64,000 bases of DNA from NCBI RefSeq assembly GCF_932294415.1, contig NC_065535.1, forward strand, positions 10,535,282 to 10,599,281, given 5' to 3'. Position 1 is the stretch's first letter. Every line of letters begins with the position of its first letter. The notes under the pieces were generated by a model that saw only the letters and a program-made list of their open reading frames with translations, was not told where the DNA came from and made no database searches. Position numbers and translations under genes: made by a program. Positions 47,342-59,700 of this stretch are shown piece after piece. This DNA is from Quercus robur. Lineage: Eukaryota > Streptophyta > Magnoliopsida > Fagales > Fagaceae.

Positions 47342-49283
47342 TGTAGTGGGCCTTTTTGATTAAATTGGGCTGGGTTGTCTCCTGTGGTACTGGACCCAAA
47401 TATTCTGAGTAAGGAAGTAGAGATCGGTCCAACTGCAACTCAATTTGGTCTGGCTTGTGCGCAAACTATGTCTCGTTTGCCAAGAGCACGTTTACGGCGG
47501 GCAGAACTGTTTTAGATGAGTCGTGGCAGGCAAATATGATAATAATAAGATAAAAGAAATTATTTTGACTTCTTAATTGAAGTGAATATATAATCCTTAA
47601 CTAAGAAAAGATAATCACAGTTTAATGACAATTACTTTTATAAAGAAAATAAGGGAATAAATGGGTAGTATATGGGTTAATCAAAAGAAGAAAGAAATCA
47701 GATCAAGTTTGATTCATAGGACCAAAACCAGAGAGGGAAGAACGCCTCTTCTCAAAGTGAATAATCTCCTAGGGAAATCCTGCTATGGAAATTAATCACT
47801 TTGAGGGAAACAGACTAGAATGGTTGGTGCATAAGAGAACCCTTTGTTTCCGGCAGAGAGCAGGACTTTGAGAGGGAGAAAAGGAATTAACCTATTGGTG
47901 CATGCCTGTCGCTCTAACTCTCTATCTTTTTCTTTCCTTTTCTTCTAATATTCCATTTTTTTTTTATCTTTTTTCTTTCTTCCTCTTTTTCTTAATACTT
48001 GTTTCCTATTTCCTGGTTTTCAAATTCTTAATACCGTGGTGCTTATGTCGTTGTCCGCTGTACACGGCAATGGCCTCTTATAGTGCTTACCGTGACCGGG
48101 TTTTACTATTTTAGCCTTTAACCACCTTTGTCTGGTTTTGGTGTACCTGCCGACCACCATTGGTCCGTCTGTATGTCACTCCCTATTGTCAGACAAAAGA
48201 AAACTATTTTGTTTGTTTGTCTGCCGTGGCACCCTTCCCTACTATGGTGTGGGTGCCTTCTCTCTCCCTATCCCTCATGGCATGCACCTAGTGATTCCAA
48301 CTCAGTTTTGCCTCTTTTGGATGGTATGTCATCCCAGCAGGATACTTTCCCCAAAAAGAGCCCGAATAGGAACCTCAAAATAAGTTTTTTCCCTCTCCCC
48401 ACTGCCAAACCATGCCCTCTTACCTCTGACCCATGACCTCACCATGTCATGTATTGGTTTGGTACAGGCTGGTGAGGTCTGGGCCTTACGCATGTCTCTC
48501 TTCCATGTACGTCCAAAATCTGCCTGCTGCTAATGCGTTTGCCGTGGTTGGCCCGTACAGTCTGCCGTCCATTTTTGACTATTTTCTGATTCCCCTTTCC
48601 TTTATGGCTTGCCCCACTTAGGGGCTGGGCCTTACTTGACGGTGGGCTTTGTATTTCTTTAGCTCACCCTTTTTCCTGCTATCATTTCCTGCCATACCAT
48701 TCTATCATTCCTGCTACGAAGTTGTTTGCTTTAATCTTGCTGGGCCTCTTTGGGCCTGTCGTTTATTCTTCTCCCAACGGCCCAGTACGACTATTGGTTC
48801 TTTTATTACATCACTAGCAGACTCTTGTGTCCCATTTGTTTTCTCTTGGGCGTCCCTAGCTCATTTGTTTTCCTTGGGCTTCCTTGGCCCTTTTCTTAAC
48901 TTTGCATTCCCATGGGTTTTTACTGAGTTCTTTGGGTTTCCTCGGCCCAATTGCATTATCCCTCATCCTTGGGGCTCATGGGCTTGCCATTAGCCCCTTA
49001 CTTTCTTTGCTTTCATTACTTTGGGCCTGCCGTGACCCATTTTCTTTTTTTCACATCATATACTGCCCATGAATTGCTTTTCTCTTTTTCCGGGCTCCTT
49101 TAAGCTCATTTACCCCTTTAAGCTCATTTACCCCTTCAAGGCTCATTTGTTTATCTCATGGGCCTGTGATCCATTATTCCTGCCGCTTGAGCTTAATGAG
49201 TTTTCTATCCATTTACCAACTCTTTTTTGTCCGCATTGCTGGGCTTCTCATTTCCACTTGGACTTTCAAAATGGCCATCAACA
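47342..49283 (-). mobile_element. Complete solo LTR, 1942 bp, 5-bp TSD
   Basis: It starts TGTAGTGGGCC and ends CCATCAACA with a perfect 5-bp duplication ATAGG on both sides (47337-47341 and 49284-49288). Related sequence lies inverted at 1-1507. A TATA box on the minus strand near 48077-48084 suggests minus orientation. It is a fossil left by recombination between the two LTRs of a former element; the family cannot be named without its internal part. The ORFs inside are not genes. Confidence 0.9.
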
Positions 49284-49288
49284 ATAGG

Positions 49289-49766
49289 AAGCTAGTAAAA
49301 AATTTGACATAAAACAATTTCTTAATACGACCGTAAATACAATCTAAAATTGTTTATTAACAATTACCTTAAACCTTCATTTAGGAGGAGAGAATGAAAA
49401 GAATAATTTTAAAATATTCTTCCCTTCTCTTATTTTGGAGTTTTAATGGAGAGAATGGAACGGGTAGGAAGGACCATTCATTCCTTTCTATTCCCTTAAA
49501 ACCTTAAATTTTCATTTCCCCGAAATTGGGAAGAATAGGAAGGAATAAAATTAGATTTAATAAATTTTTTACTAAAACTCCCAAAATACTCCTATATATT
49601 CAACCATCTATTTTAAAATAAGGGTTTAATAGTAATATTGTCATAAAATGATTCTATTTCATTCCCTCTAACTCTATGTTACTTCCAAACAAAATTACGT
49701 ACAATTCATTTATTTTAAAATATCTAATTAAGATTACTTAATTTCATTTCATTCATTTTCCTTGTT
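49289..49766. other. AT-rich repeat-like DNA
   Basis: GAGAGAATGGAA and CATTCCATTCC words are frequent here and again at 50430-50500, suggesting an older element split by the MITE at 49770. Its ends could not be set. Confidence 0.35.
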
Positions 49767-49769
49767 TAA

Positions 49770-50425
49770 GGGTGTGTTTGTTTTAAGGTGAAATAGAGTG
49801 GATGGAAAATTTTGGAGAGGAAATAGGAAGGAAAACTTTTTTAGAGTGTATTTAGTTGGGTGGGAAAGAAGGAAAATAAATGGTGGGGCCTGGGTGTTTT
49901 CTCTCCAAAATGAGGAGAAAATTGAAGAGAGAAAATGAGACTGCTTAATGGACGAAAATGCTTATGTGCACTTGCAAATGGGCTACGTCCACGTCAGTAG
50001 CTTTTACTTATTTTCTTTCTTCTTCTTCGTTTTGTCTAGTTGCTTTGTTTACTTTTTTTTTTCTCCTTCTTCTTTTCATCTGGTTGCTTTGTTTACTTCC
50101 CCCCCCCCCCCCCCCATCCATTTGCACATACACAATTTGTTTCTAAATAAATATGTTACTTTTTGTTTTATTTAATGAGGACATAATTGAGTGATTGCTT
50201 TTTCTTTTTTGGGTTGTTTGTCACTTTTTTATTTTAATTAGACATCATTTTTTTAATAAGGGTATATGAAAAAAATTATGCAAACTCACTTTTTCCATTC
50301 CTTCATTTTTCACTTCTAATCAAACAATAATGAGGGAAATTAAAATCTTTTCTTTCTTTTCACTTTTCCATCCTCCTACCATTTTCTATTCTCCTACTTT
50401 TCCACCCTTCCAACCAAATGAACCC
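49770..50425. mobile_element. Harbinger-like MITE, TAA target
   Basis: The ends GGGTGTGTTTGTTTTAAGG and the inverse of GGGTTCATTTGGTTGGAAGG are flanked by TAA on both sides (49767-49769 and 50426-50428). It is 656 bp and non-coding, with TTC-rich and C-homopolymer tracts. Confidence 0.65.
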
Positions 50426-50558
50426 TAAATACATTCCATTCCATTCCCTTATAATTATTTTATTCTATTTCATTCTCTTATAAACTCTCAAACGAAGTTG
50501 AAGAGTATTTGCTAACAAGACTAAGTAAAATATACATTTAATCAAACAAACAAACAAT

Positions 50559-50590
<32 letters not shown>

Positions 50591-50735
50591 TTTATTTATT
50601 TATTTTAAATGAACAATACCTCAGAACTGCCACCACAAATATAGAGCAATAGATATCCTTGTAAAAGACTCCTTGAAGTTACGCAAACTACCGTACTTTA
50701 AGGAATTGGTAAGGATAAAGGAAAATTATTAAATA

Positions 50736-50858
50736 TTTCGGGAGTATCATAAGTGCGTACTCTTTTCTCTTACATGAATTGTGGGTCCACCATTAATTTA
50801 ATTAGTGAAACCTACAGTTATATGAGAGGATAGAGTACGCATTTATGATACTCCGAAA
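50736..50858. mobile_element. Foldback MITE (CGGAGTATCATAA arms)
   Basis: The arms TTTCGGGAGTATCATAAGTG and the inverse of TTTCGGAGTATCATAAATG, each followed by CGTACTCT, fold over most of the 123 bp. No clear target duplication was set. A looser relative lies in TLC-B intron 3. Confidence 0.65.
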
Positions 50859-51374
50859 GTATACAATAAGAGCATTTGCAGCAGTGGAGCTAAAAAGCTA
50901 TAATGCTATTTTAGCTACACCGATATACCAAAAAAGGCTTGTAGTAGTGGAGGTAAACCTATAAATTTTAGCTGATTTGCTACAATAGATAGATGTGCAC
51001 TGTAGCACACATCTAAAATTTTTTTTTTTTTTTTATTCATCCCCCGGATTAAAATAATGCTGCTTTGTATATTTTTTTCATTTCCTTTTCTCTCTCTCTC
51101 TCTCTCTCTCCGGCTTCTCCTTTCTTCTTTCTTCCTCATTTTTTTTTTCTCTCTAGCTCGCTGGCCAGCTCCCTCATCGCCGATCTGTTCCGCCGACCCA
51201 CCCCAAGCCCCATCGTCGATCTCCCCAAGCCCCATCGCCCAGCTCGCCTAGTTCGTCCTTAAGCCCCAAGCCACCGCTGGGTTTCATCGTCGATCGTCGT
51301 TCCAAGCTTTGGGTTTCATCGTCGAAGCCGCCGTTGCCTTCCTCGTCGTGGGTTTTTCTGTCGATCAAGCTTTG

Positions 51375-51411
<37 letters not shown>

Positions 51412-51624
51412 TGCTGTGGACTGGTGGTGGTGGTGGTGGTGGCTGTGGTTGTGGCTGTGGCTGAGGAAAAAGATTGGAGATTTGGGTTTTTTTTTTTTTT
51501 TTCCTTGTTGTGGACTGGTGGTGGTGGTGGTGGTGATAGTGGTTGTGGCTGATGGTAGAGGTGGTTGTGGTTGGTGCTGTGGGTTTTTTTGGTATTGGTA
51601 TATCTTATTTTATTGTAGTGGTTA

Positions 51625-51988
51625 TCTATACTACTATTTAAGGGGCTTCCCCTGTTTGGATTCCACATTTTTCATGCCTAAAATACCCTCATCATACCCA
51701 CTTACAAGTTTTCAACTACCAGACATAGATATGTAAATTAAAACTCCTATGTTTAAGTAGAGACAAAACTAAAGGACAATTCCGTAAAAATGCAATTCTA
51801 ACTCCCCTAAAACATGGCCTAAAAAATAGGACAAGTTTCCTGTTAATTGTCAAATTATTTTACCCACTTATAAATTAAATTGTAAAAATAAAAATTATAT
51901 ATATATATATATATAAAATAAAAACACAGTTTTTTTTTTCCTAAAAAAAAACCTCATCGCACGCGCGAAGCGCGTGTGATGAGGCTAG
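51625..51988 (+). mobile_element. Small non-autonomous Helitron
   Basis: It begins TCTATACTACTATTTAAGG after a host A and ends CTAG before a host T, with no target duplication. A strong hairpin, CCTCATCGCACGCGC / GCGCGTGTGATGAGG with a GAA loop, lies directly before CTAG. These are the Helitron hallmarks. Length is 364 bp and it has no coding capacity. Confidence 0.88.
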
Positions 51989-52006
51989 TAATATTTTATT
52001 GTAATA

Positions 52007-54264
52007 CTAGTATTATACCCGTGCGATGCACGGCTTAGTAAAAAAACTTATATATAAATTATTATTATTTTTGATAATATAATCAAATTTAATAACAAAT
52101 AAAATGGTAAAAATATTTTCAAAATTAAGTACATGGAATATGTATATTATGTAAGTATTTTTTTTTTTGCAAAAAAAGATATTATAAAATATTTTTAAAA
52201 AATTATGGCAAGTTTTAAATTTTTAAAAGATCTTAGTATTAAAATTGTAATTTGATTGTGTGTGTGTGTGTGGCACTTAAAAATCTTTCCATTCTAATTA
52301 TAGATAAATTTCTTGCATATATGGCCAAAAAAAAAAATCCATAAACTACCAAAAAAAAAACCATAAATTACAAAAAATGTAAGTATTTAGACTACAATAT
52401 AAATGTAAAATTTTATCTATAAATTACCAATCATAACCACTTTAATGTTTCCATAAGGGAGGAGATAATCTGTATAATCAATTAAGAACACCAAATAAAA
52501 AAATAGTATCAATAATTAAGATAAATTGCATTATCTAATTTTTTTTAAATCATATAATTTAAGCAATAATTGAACTACTTTAATAGAAAAATAGAAACTA
52601 AAAAAAAAAATGAAGATAGCTCTTCTCACATAAATCTCATAATTTCATATTGTAGATGAGCTCCATCCCAAATAGATTCAGTGATAATATTTTGACCAAA
52701 ACAAATATTCCATAAATTACAGAAAAAAATATAAGTATCTAGACCTTCTAGAGTATCACAATCAAAATAATTTAAAAAATAGATAAATGAAAGTACATAA
52801 AGAAAAAGAAAAATTGTATTGCAATGTAAATGTGTAAAAGTTTACATATAAATTACCTGTGTCTAACTATTTTGATGTTGTCATTTGTATCTAGCCATCT
52901 TGATATTGCTATAAGTGAGGAAATAATTTGCACAATCAATTAAGAACACTAAATCAAAAAAAATACATCAATAATTAAGATGAATTGCATTATGTAAAAT
53001 ATTTTTAAAAAAGCATAGAATTTAAGCAATAATTGAACTACATTAATAGAAAAATGTAAAAAGTAAAAAGAAGATAGCTATTCTCATTGAAGAAGCCAAA
53101 TCCTTCATTTAGTAGTTCTTCACTTAATTAGTTTTGGTTTTTTATGTATTGATTTTAGCATTCTTAAATAGTAGAGTGGAGTAGGTTTAGTAGAGTTTTA
53201 GTTCAACTCAATTTCTCTTGGATTCAAACTTAATTGGTAGAGCTATTTTCTTTTTACGTGTATTATTATATGTTTTTTTTATTGGCTGTTTTCTTTTTAA
53301 GTGTAGCTATATAGATTTTTTTTAAAAAAAAAATCATAAAAACGTGCTCTATGTTGTTTTTTTTTTTTTTTTTTTTTAATTAAGATTTGTTTTTCAACTT
53401 TTTTTTTTTATAAGATTTTTTTTTTCAACTCAAACGTGTGCTATGTTGTAGGGTTTTTTTAAGTAAATTTTTATTTTTATTTTTATAAAGGATTAGATAA
53501 AGAATTTAGATTGAAATCAAATAAAGATAAAATTTTGATTGTAATTAAATTATGATTTTTATCAACTTAGATTTTACCTTTTTTTTTAATTAAGAATTTT
53601 TTTATAAAGGATTAGAAGAATTTGGATTGTAATCAAATCAAGATAGAATTTGAATTGTAATCAAATTATGATAGAATTTGGATTGTAATCAAATTATGAT
53701 TTTTATCAACTTAGAAATTATAGGAGAAGTTAAAATCATATAAATGTGTACTATGTTGTTGGTTTTTGTTTTTATAAAAAATAAGGTTCTTTTTACGTGT
53801 AGTATTATTATTATATGTTTTTTTTTTTTTTGTTGCTATTTTCTTTTTAAGTGTAGTTATATCTGTTTTTTTTTTTTTTTTAATATCATAGAAACATGTA
53901 CTATGTTGTTGGTTTTTTTTTTTTTAATTAAGATTATTTTTTCAACTTTAACGTGTACCATGTACGTATTTTGTTTTTTTGTTACACATGATAATATAAT
54001 TTAAATTAAAAAAAAGGATTAGATGAAGAGTCTATTGATTTTAGACTTTGTTGGACTTTGTTGATAACATTTTAGATAAACACAACTGCTATAGTTGTAA
54101 ATCAAATATTACTTTATTTCATTACTTAATTTGTCATATTTATCCAAAAAATATGTATATATCTATTCTTAAAATCTAAAAATTTATTAAAATTTCTACA
54201 ATTTGGTGAAGCCACTTGGCGCAACCACGGCGTCTAAGCCCAACTTTTATTATATATAATATGA
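52007..54264 (-). mobile_element. Second Helitron, opposite orientation
   Basis: On the minus strand it begins TCATATTATATATAATAAAA, then GTTGGGCTTAGACGCCGTGG, and ends with a hairpin CCGTGC/GCACGG followed by GTATAATACTAG, with the host T beyond. It inserted between A and T. It is 2258 bp, very AT-rich, with diverged internal duplications (near 52440-52620 and 52860-53070, then 53260-53960). No Rep/helicase was found, so it is non-autonomous. Confidence 0.82.
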
Positions 54265-54765
54265 TTTATATTATTTTATTGTGTTGAAAGCTAAAATAGA
54301 TCCACTGCTGTAGTATATGTATAAGTAAAATAGATAAAATAACTTTTATAGATGCTAAATAGCTAAAATTATAGATCCACTGTTGTGGATGCTCTAATTA
54401 CCCAAACTAAAATACTTAACCTGATCCCCCCAAAAAGAAAATGTGCGGCATTATCATAAGTTTATTTTGCTAGAATATTTAGTTTATTAAGTAAAAGAAT
54501 AATTGTATTGTGAAAAATATCATTCGAAAATAAATTCAACCAAACAGGTCTTGGAAACGTCAGGACTTTGAAAGGTCATTGTTGAGAGCTCAGATACTCT
54601 CCCACCTTGCTAACTGGAAATAACGAAGACAAATGAAATGGAAAACTTTAGGATTGTCTTCCCAATGGTCTTCTATTAAAAAAAAAAAAAAAAAAAACAA
54701 CAACAACAACTAGGTGTGACTTGATGGTGGAAGTCTTTGAATTACTTCACTTGATGAGCCCAGTG

Positions 54766-55411
54766 CAGGGACAAAACTACCCTTGGACTAGTGGGGGCAA
54801 TGGCCCCCTCTTTTTTTAAAAAAATATTATTATATATGTGTACTAATTTTAACAATTTTATTCTATAAAATTATATTTTGTTTCACTTGAACAATATCAT
54901 TGATTATTTTAAAAGTAATGCTATATTCACAAACTTTTTGTAATATTTTTATAAACAGTTTTGGTAGCAAATTTTTATTGGTTCGCATATGGACATATCA
55001 CTTATATCATTTTTTTACTTACTAGTAACCACTTATTACATCAGTAATTTATAAAAAAAAAAAAAAAACTTGTAGCTTTAGAATTTCATCATTTTAGTGA
55101 CCATAAAATTTTTTATATATCTAAAATTTAAAACAAAATATACAAGTCCAAAAAAAAAAAAAAAAAAAAAAAAGCTTAACAACAAAAATTAACAATAAAA
55201 CTAAAAACAAAATTAAGCTCAATTAACTAATTTTATCCAAAATAAATAACCTTGCCATTTAAAAAAATTTTAAACAAAAATAATTTTGTTCTTACCCACA
55301 AAAAAAAAAAAAAAAACTTTGCAGCTAAGTAGCAGAATCAGAAGTTGAAGCTACCACATACAATGAATAGGAAAACCGCCTCCCTAACTCAAAGTTTTGG
55401 CTCTGTCCCTA
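54766..55411. mobile_element. hAT-like non-autonomous element
   Basis: The ends CAGGGACAAAACTA and the inverse of TAGGGACAGAGCCA look like hAT termini. The flanks GCCCAGTG and CCTCGGTG match at five of eight positions, a possible worn duplication. The interior is AT-rich. It is related in its ends to the small MITE at 30330-30570. Confidence 0.6.
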
Positions 55412-55788
55412 CCTCGGTGAGGCACGTGATATTACCCATTACAGTCATGTGACGTTGAGTCCATACTATAAACCTAAACCCCTTTTTTTTTCATTTGGAA
55501 AAAAAGAAAAAAAAAAAAAAAAAAAAAAGAAAGAAGAAAAGTCTTCCCAATAGCTTTAGGTTTTAAATTAGACCATTAATACATCATAAATTATACAGCC
55601 AACCTAGTACAGCATAAATCAAATTGCGAGGAATCATTTATGTTCAACGAGTAGTAAAACAAAAAAACTATACCCATTATATTTTGTGCAATCGCATTCG
55701 ATTGAAACCAATTGACTTCTTTGTTTTTTTCTGACATATTTTGAGGATATCCTCATTTGAAGCCAAATTCTGTTAAGAGGAGTATAAA

Positions 55789-58700
55789 ATGGAAGACAAT
55801 ATTATGAATTTAGTTGTGGTTGGAGTCATTTCATGGTCAACAATTTTTCTGTTGACAAGGAGGGTCTTCCCCAAGCTTTCATTTGATTTCTCCAACCGAG
55901 TTGTTTCAACGATTCATGCAACTTTAGCTGTGATATTGGCCTCTCTCACTGTTCAAGATTGGAGGTGCCCAGTTTGTCCCTTGGCTTCAAAATCTTCCCC
56001 AAAGCAGGTATTTTATCTAACGTGTTTGTTTCCATTGTTTATGGCGTTGTGTTTTTGAAATCTTTTGGAACTTTTCACACTTAAGTGACTCTCTGTTTGA
56101 GGTCTTGAACAAATTCTAACAAGGGAATTCTGTTGGAGAGCGTAGTTTAAATTTAGTGATTGTTGTGTTTTAGTGACTCTCATATTGATGGTGGGAACTT
56201 GATCTCTGAGCAGATGCAAACTCTAGCAATGAGCCTTTCTTATATGATCTATGATATGGTATGTTGCCTCTTTGACAAGCAAGTCAAATTGGACACCTCG
56301 ATCCATCATCTAGTTAGCATTGTTGGATTTGGCGCAGGCCTAGCCTATAAGAAGGTATTAATCTTTACATTTTTTTTTGTTATCTTGGGCCAATAATTTT
56401 GTCTTCCTATGGAGTTGACACGTTTGAAACAAAGGAGATAAAAAAATAAAAAAAAAATTAGTAAAGGAGGTGGTTTGGAATCAATATACTAGTAAAATTT
56501 AGTATATTCTAATATTTTTCACTTTTTCTTCTTCTTTCTTCTTTTCTCATCTTTCTTCATCCAAATATAGGGTGAAGGTTCACTCGGAAGTTCTTTGGAG
56601 AGTTAGGAACCTAACTTGGTATAAAAGTTTTGATTCTCAAGATTATCAGCTAATTAAGACAGATCTAAAGGTTAAATTCCTAATTTGATTTTTTTTAGAG
56701 TTACTATTTCAGCCTTCAATTATTGGATAAAGTTTAATATGGTTGATCAACTAAAAAATTGAATCGATTGTGTTAATTTAAACCCTTAAAATCATGTCTG
56801 AGTTTCATTTCCATTTAAATTTCACACATAATCAATGGTTGAAATTAATTTATTTTAAAATTTTACACTTTCTATAATAACCTTTAAACTTGTGTTCCAT
56901 TTGAAATATTAACTAGTTTTGTTAAAATTTAAATGGAGAGGAGATTTAAAGATGAAATTGACCAACGTTGCAAAAAGTTTCTTAGGCTTTTGCATACTTA
57001 ACCAAATTTACCAAGTAATGTCACACTTTTCTTTTTTATGTAGTGTGGATCAGAGATGGTCGTTGCATTATGGATAACCGAAATTTCCAGCCCTTTCCTC
57101 CACCTAAGGGAGCTTCTCAAAGAGCTTGGTTACAAAGACACCGACCTTAGTTTGGTTGCTGATGTGAGTTCAAATTCTTGGGGGCTCTTACCAACTTTTT
57201 TTATAGTTTGTGCTAAGGGTAGAACTTGGTTTTGCAATATTAGTATACATCTAGATTGTAGTTTGTGTTTACACATGGAAATATTCAATAGTAGCGAGTG
57301 ACGATGATGTGGTTTTACCTTGGTGAGTGAGGTGGTTATCTTGGCATTTGCATTAAGTATTATAAATAGGTTATTAAACACCTAAATTAAGAAAATTAAA
57401 TTGGACATATGACACATAATTAGACAGCAATCAAAAAATAAATTGGATTTAATTTGGATTCTTATTGTATTTCAACTTTAATATAATATGATATAATGTT
57501 GTTAAAGTTTACTTTGAATTTTACATACGACTTCCTAATTATGAGCAAAAAAAAAAAATTTAACAATAGATAATTAGATACTATTGTTCAATATAAGTTG
57601 TAATGTATATTTTTCTCAAAATGAAAAATACAATTAACTATAATTTATTTATGTGCACTAACAAATTCTTTACGGTTGTTTGTGTTTTTCTTTAATATAT
57701 ATGCCCTATTTGATTTTTTTTTTTTTTTTTTTTTTGTGTGGTTGAAAAATGTACAAAGATTTTATTTTATAAAGTATTAAATGGATCTTAACTTCTACCC
57801 ATAAGACACTAATAACATTTGTTAACAAAAGTTTTTGATGGTAACATGAGAAAATTCTTAGATTACGGAGAAATTGTGTTCCCTTCTCTCACATTCGTGG
57901 TAGACCATACCATGAATTTAATGAGTGAATTCCACTATGAATGCGAGAGAATGAAACACCATTATCTGTGCTCCGAGAACTCTTAAGAGTTACTCATTCA
58001 TAAGGGTCTATCATTAACATAATCTTCGTTATGTACCAATCACAACAAATCTATTGATAATTGTGAAAATTTTGTCACTAAATTTATTGAAGCTTCATCC
58101 ACAAATACAACCAATACGATTTCACCAAAATCCAAGTCCATGTAATATACAATGGATTTTTATTGATGGACTTCAACAACCTAATAAAAAAATGTTCAAA
58201 TTACTTTTTTTTTTAATTGGTGCAGTACATTAAGTTTTCCTATTAAATTCAAACACATTGTTACATTAAATTTGATAATCCTTAGAAAAAAAATTTATTT
58301 TATGTTTTATTGATTAATACAACCATATTTGAATTTAATTAAAAAACTTAATATATTACACCTAAATAACTTCATCTAAGGTTTACCTTTTAAAATTTAA
58401 AGTATCCTAGCATCATTCATGAATGAATGCAACCCATCTAAATACACCAATCAAATGCTGTCAAACATCAGTTTTGGAATGGACTATATAAATCAGGGGA
58501 ATTACTAACTTTGGAATTTGCACAGATTTTGTTTGCAATAATATTTACATTCGCCAGGATGGGCGGTGGGCCTTATCTCACTTATGTGACTTTGGTTGCT
58601 AACAATCCATTTCTCATAAAGGTATGCTACTATGCTCTATATAGCAATGAATATAAATTTAAGTTGTCTGTGAACTTGTTTTGTTTGGTTGTATCTTCTT

Positions 58701-58839
58701 CTAATAATTAATGTGTGTTCATCGCATTGTTTAGGCAATGGCTTTGGGCTTGCAACTGGTTAGTGCCTTCTGGTTTTACAAAATCGTCTTGATGGTGAGA
58801 TACAAATTGACAAAGAGGACTAGTACGAAAGTTGCGTAA
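55789..58839 (+). CDS. TLC-domain membrane protein, copy B
   Basis: Five exons (55789-56007, 56214-56354, 57044-57163, 58526-58621 and 58735-58839) have exactly the same lengths and phases as copy A and encode 226 aa. It shares MEDNIMNLVVVGVISWSTIF, the HHLVSIVGFGAGLAY block and ISSPFLHLRELLKELG. Differences are mostly conservative and concentrated in exons 2, 4 and 5 (for example DMVCCLFDKQVKLD in place of DLVCSLFNKKFKLD, and GGGPYLTYVTLV in place of GCGSYITYLTVA). Both copies look intact, so both may be expressed. Upstream and intron sequences are also alike, showing duplication of a whole genomic block and not retrocopying. Confidence 0.9.
57845..57990. mobile_element. Foldback MITE in TLC-B intron 3
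   Basis: The inverted arms around TTCTTAGATTACGGAGAAAT and its partner TGTGCTCCGAGAACTCTTAA, with inner arms CTTCTCTCAC and GCGAGAGAAT, form a loose hairpin. It is not seen in the matching intron of copy A. Confidence 0.5.
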
Positions 58840-58979
58840 AACCTATTTGAACCGAGAAATTGAAATGGGCTATAACCTGATATTGTGATCATCAAGAATT
58901 CAAAGTCCTGCCTGTGGTCGAACTCGCTGGCCAACCTTATTGCTCAAATCATTTATGTAGATCATAACTGATCATAACT

Positions 58980-59700
58980 GTGAGGTTCCAATTTGATTGA
59001 TTGTGTGTGTTGTGTAGCTGTGTGATGGGTTCAATATCTGGTATTTATTAGATAGATCTAAACTTTATTAATAACTACAATAAGCCTCAATTGTTACTAG
59101 TCATTTTGAGGTATAATGTAAATATGGCTAGACTAGCCTTTTTCCTTGAGTTGTGCATTTTATTGTATCCCTAGACTTTTTAAATTAGTGCTATTTTTCT
59201 TTAGAGAAAAAAATAGTGCTATTGACATTTTTCACAATTTTTCATATAGATTTTATTGTGAAATTTTTATGAAAATATTGTGCCCATAACAAGGAATTTT
59301 TTTTTTTTTTTTTTTTTTATCAGAGTTGTTACTATTAATAATTAATGAGTATAATAATTACAAAAAGAAAAAGATAAGTCTCAATAAAAATTTATTGCAA
59401 ATATTTATACAATCGAAACTATTAGATTTTAAGATAATGAGTGTGTATTCCATTCTAAGAAAAATTGAAAGAGTATAGAGAAGTTAATAATAATAATAAT
59501 GATAATAATATATCTTGTCCTTTATGATTATTTATACCTCAAACCACTAGTTTTATAAGTATTAGCCAAATACTTTTTTTAAAAAAATTTATATAATTTT
59601 TACTAAATACTCTATTTAAAAAAAAATTAATTCCATACAACACTTTTTAAAATCATCACTTTTTTAAAAAGCCGAGCTTAAAAAAGCTAACCAAAGTAAA
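58980..59700. other. Stretch of copy B lacking the NAD(P)-binding gene
   Basis: This is AT-rich filler with no trace of the eight exons found in copy A. The copy A match ends after TLC exon 5 (TCAAATCATTTATGT) and starts again near 59720. Confidence 0.6.

Larger units (their letters stand above)
50870..54394. mobile_element. Harbinger-like element carrying two Helitrons
   Basis: The ends GAGCATTTGCAGCAGTGGAG and the inverse of GAGCATCCACAACAGTGGAT are flanked by TAA on both sides (50867-50869 and 54395-54397). Without the two nested Helitrons its own length is about 900 bp. Its left part holds a CT-rich, GC-rich leader-like stretch (51075-51360), T tracts and GGT repeats. No transposase was recognised. 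Confidence 0.75.

Noticed and set aside
51334-51736. ORFs rich in Trp, Val and Phe
   Set aside because: They translate GGT repeats and T tracts within a transposon.
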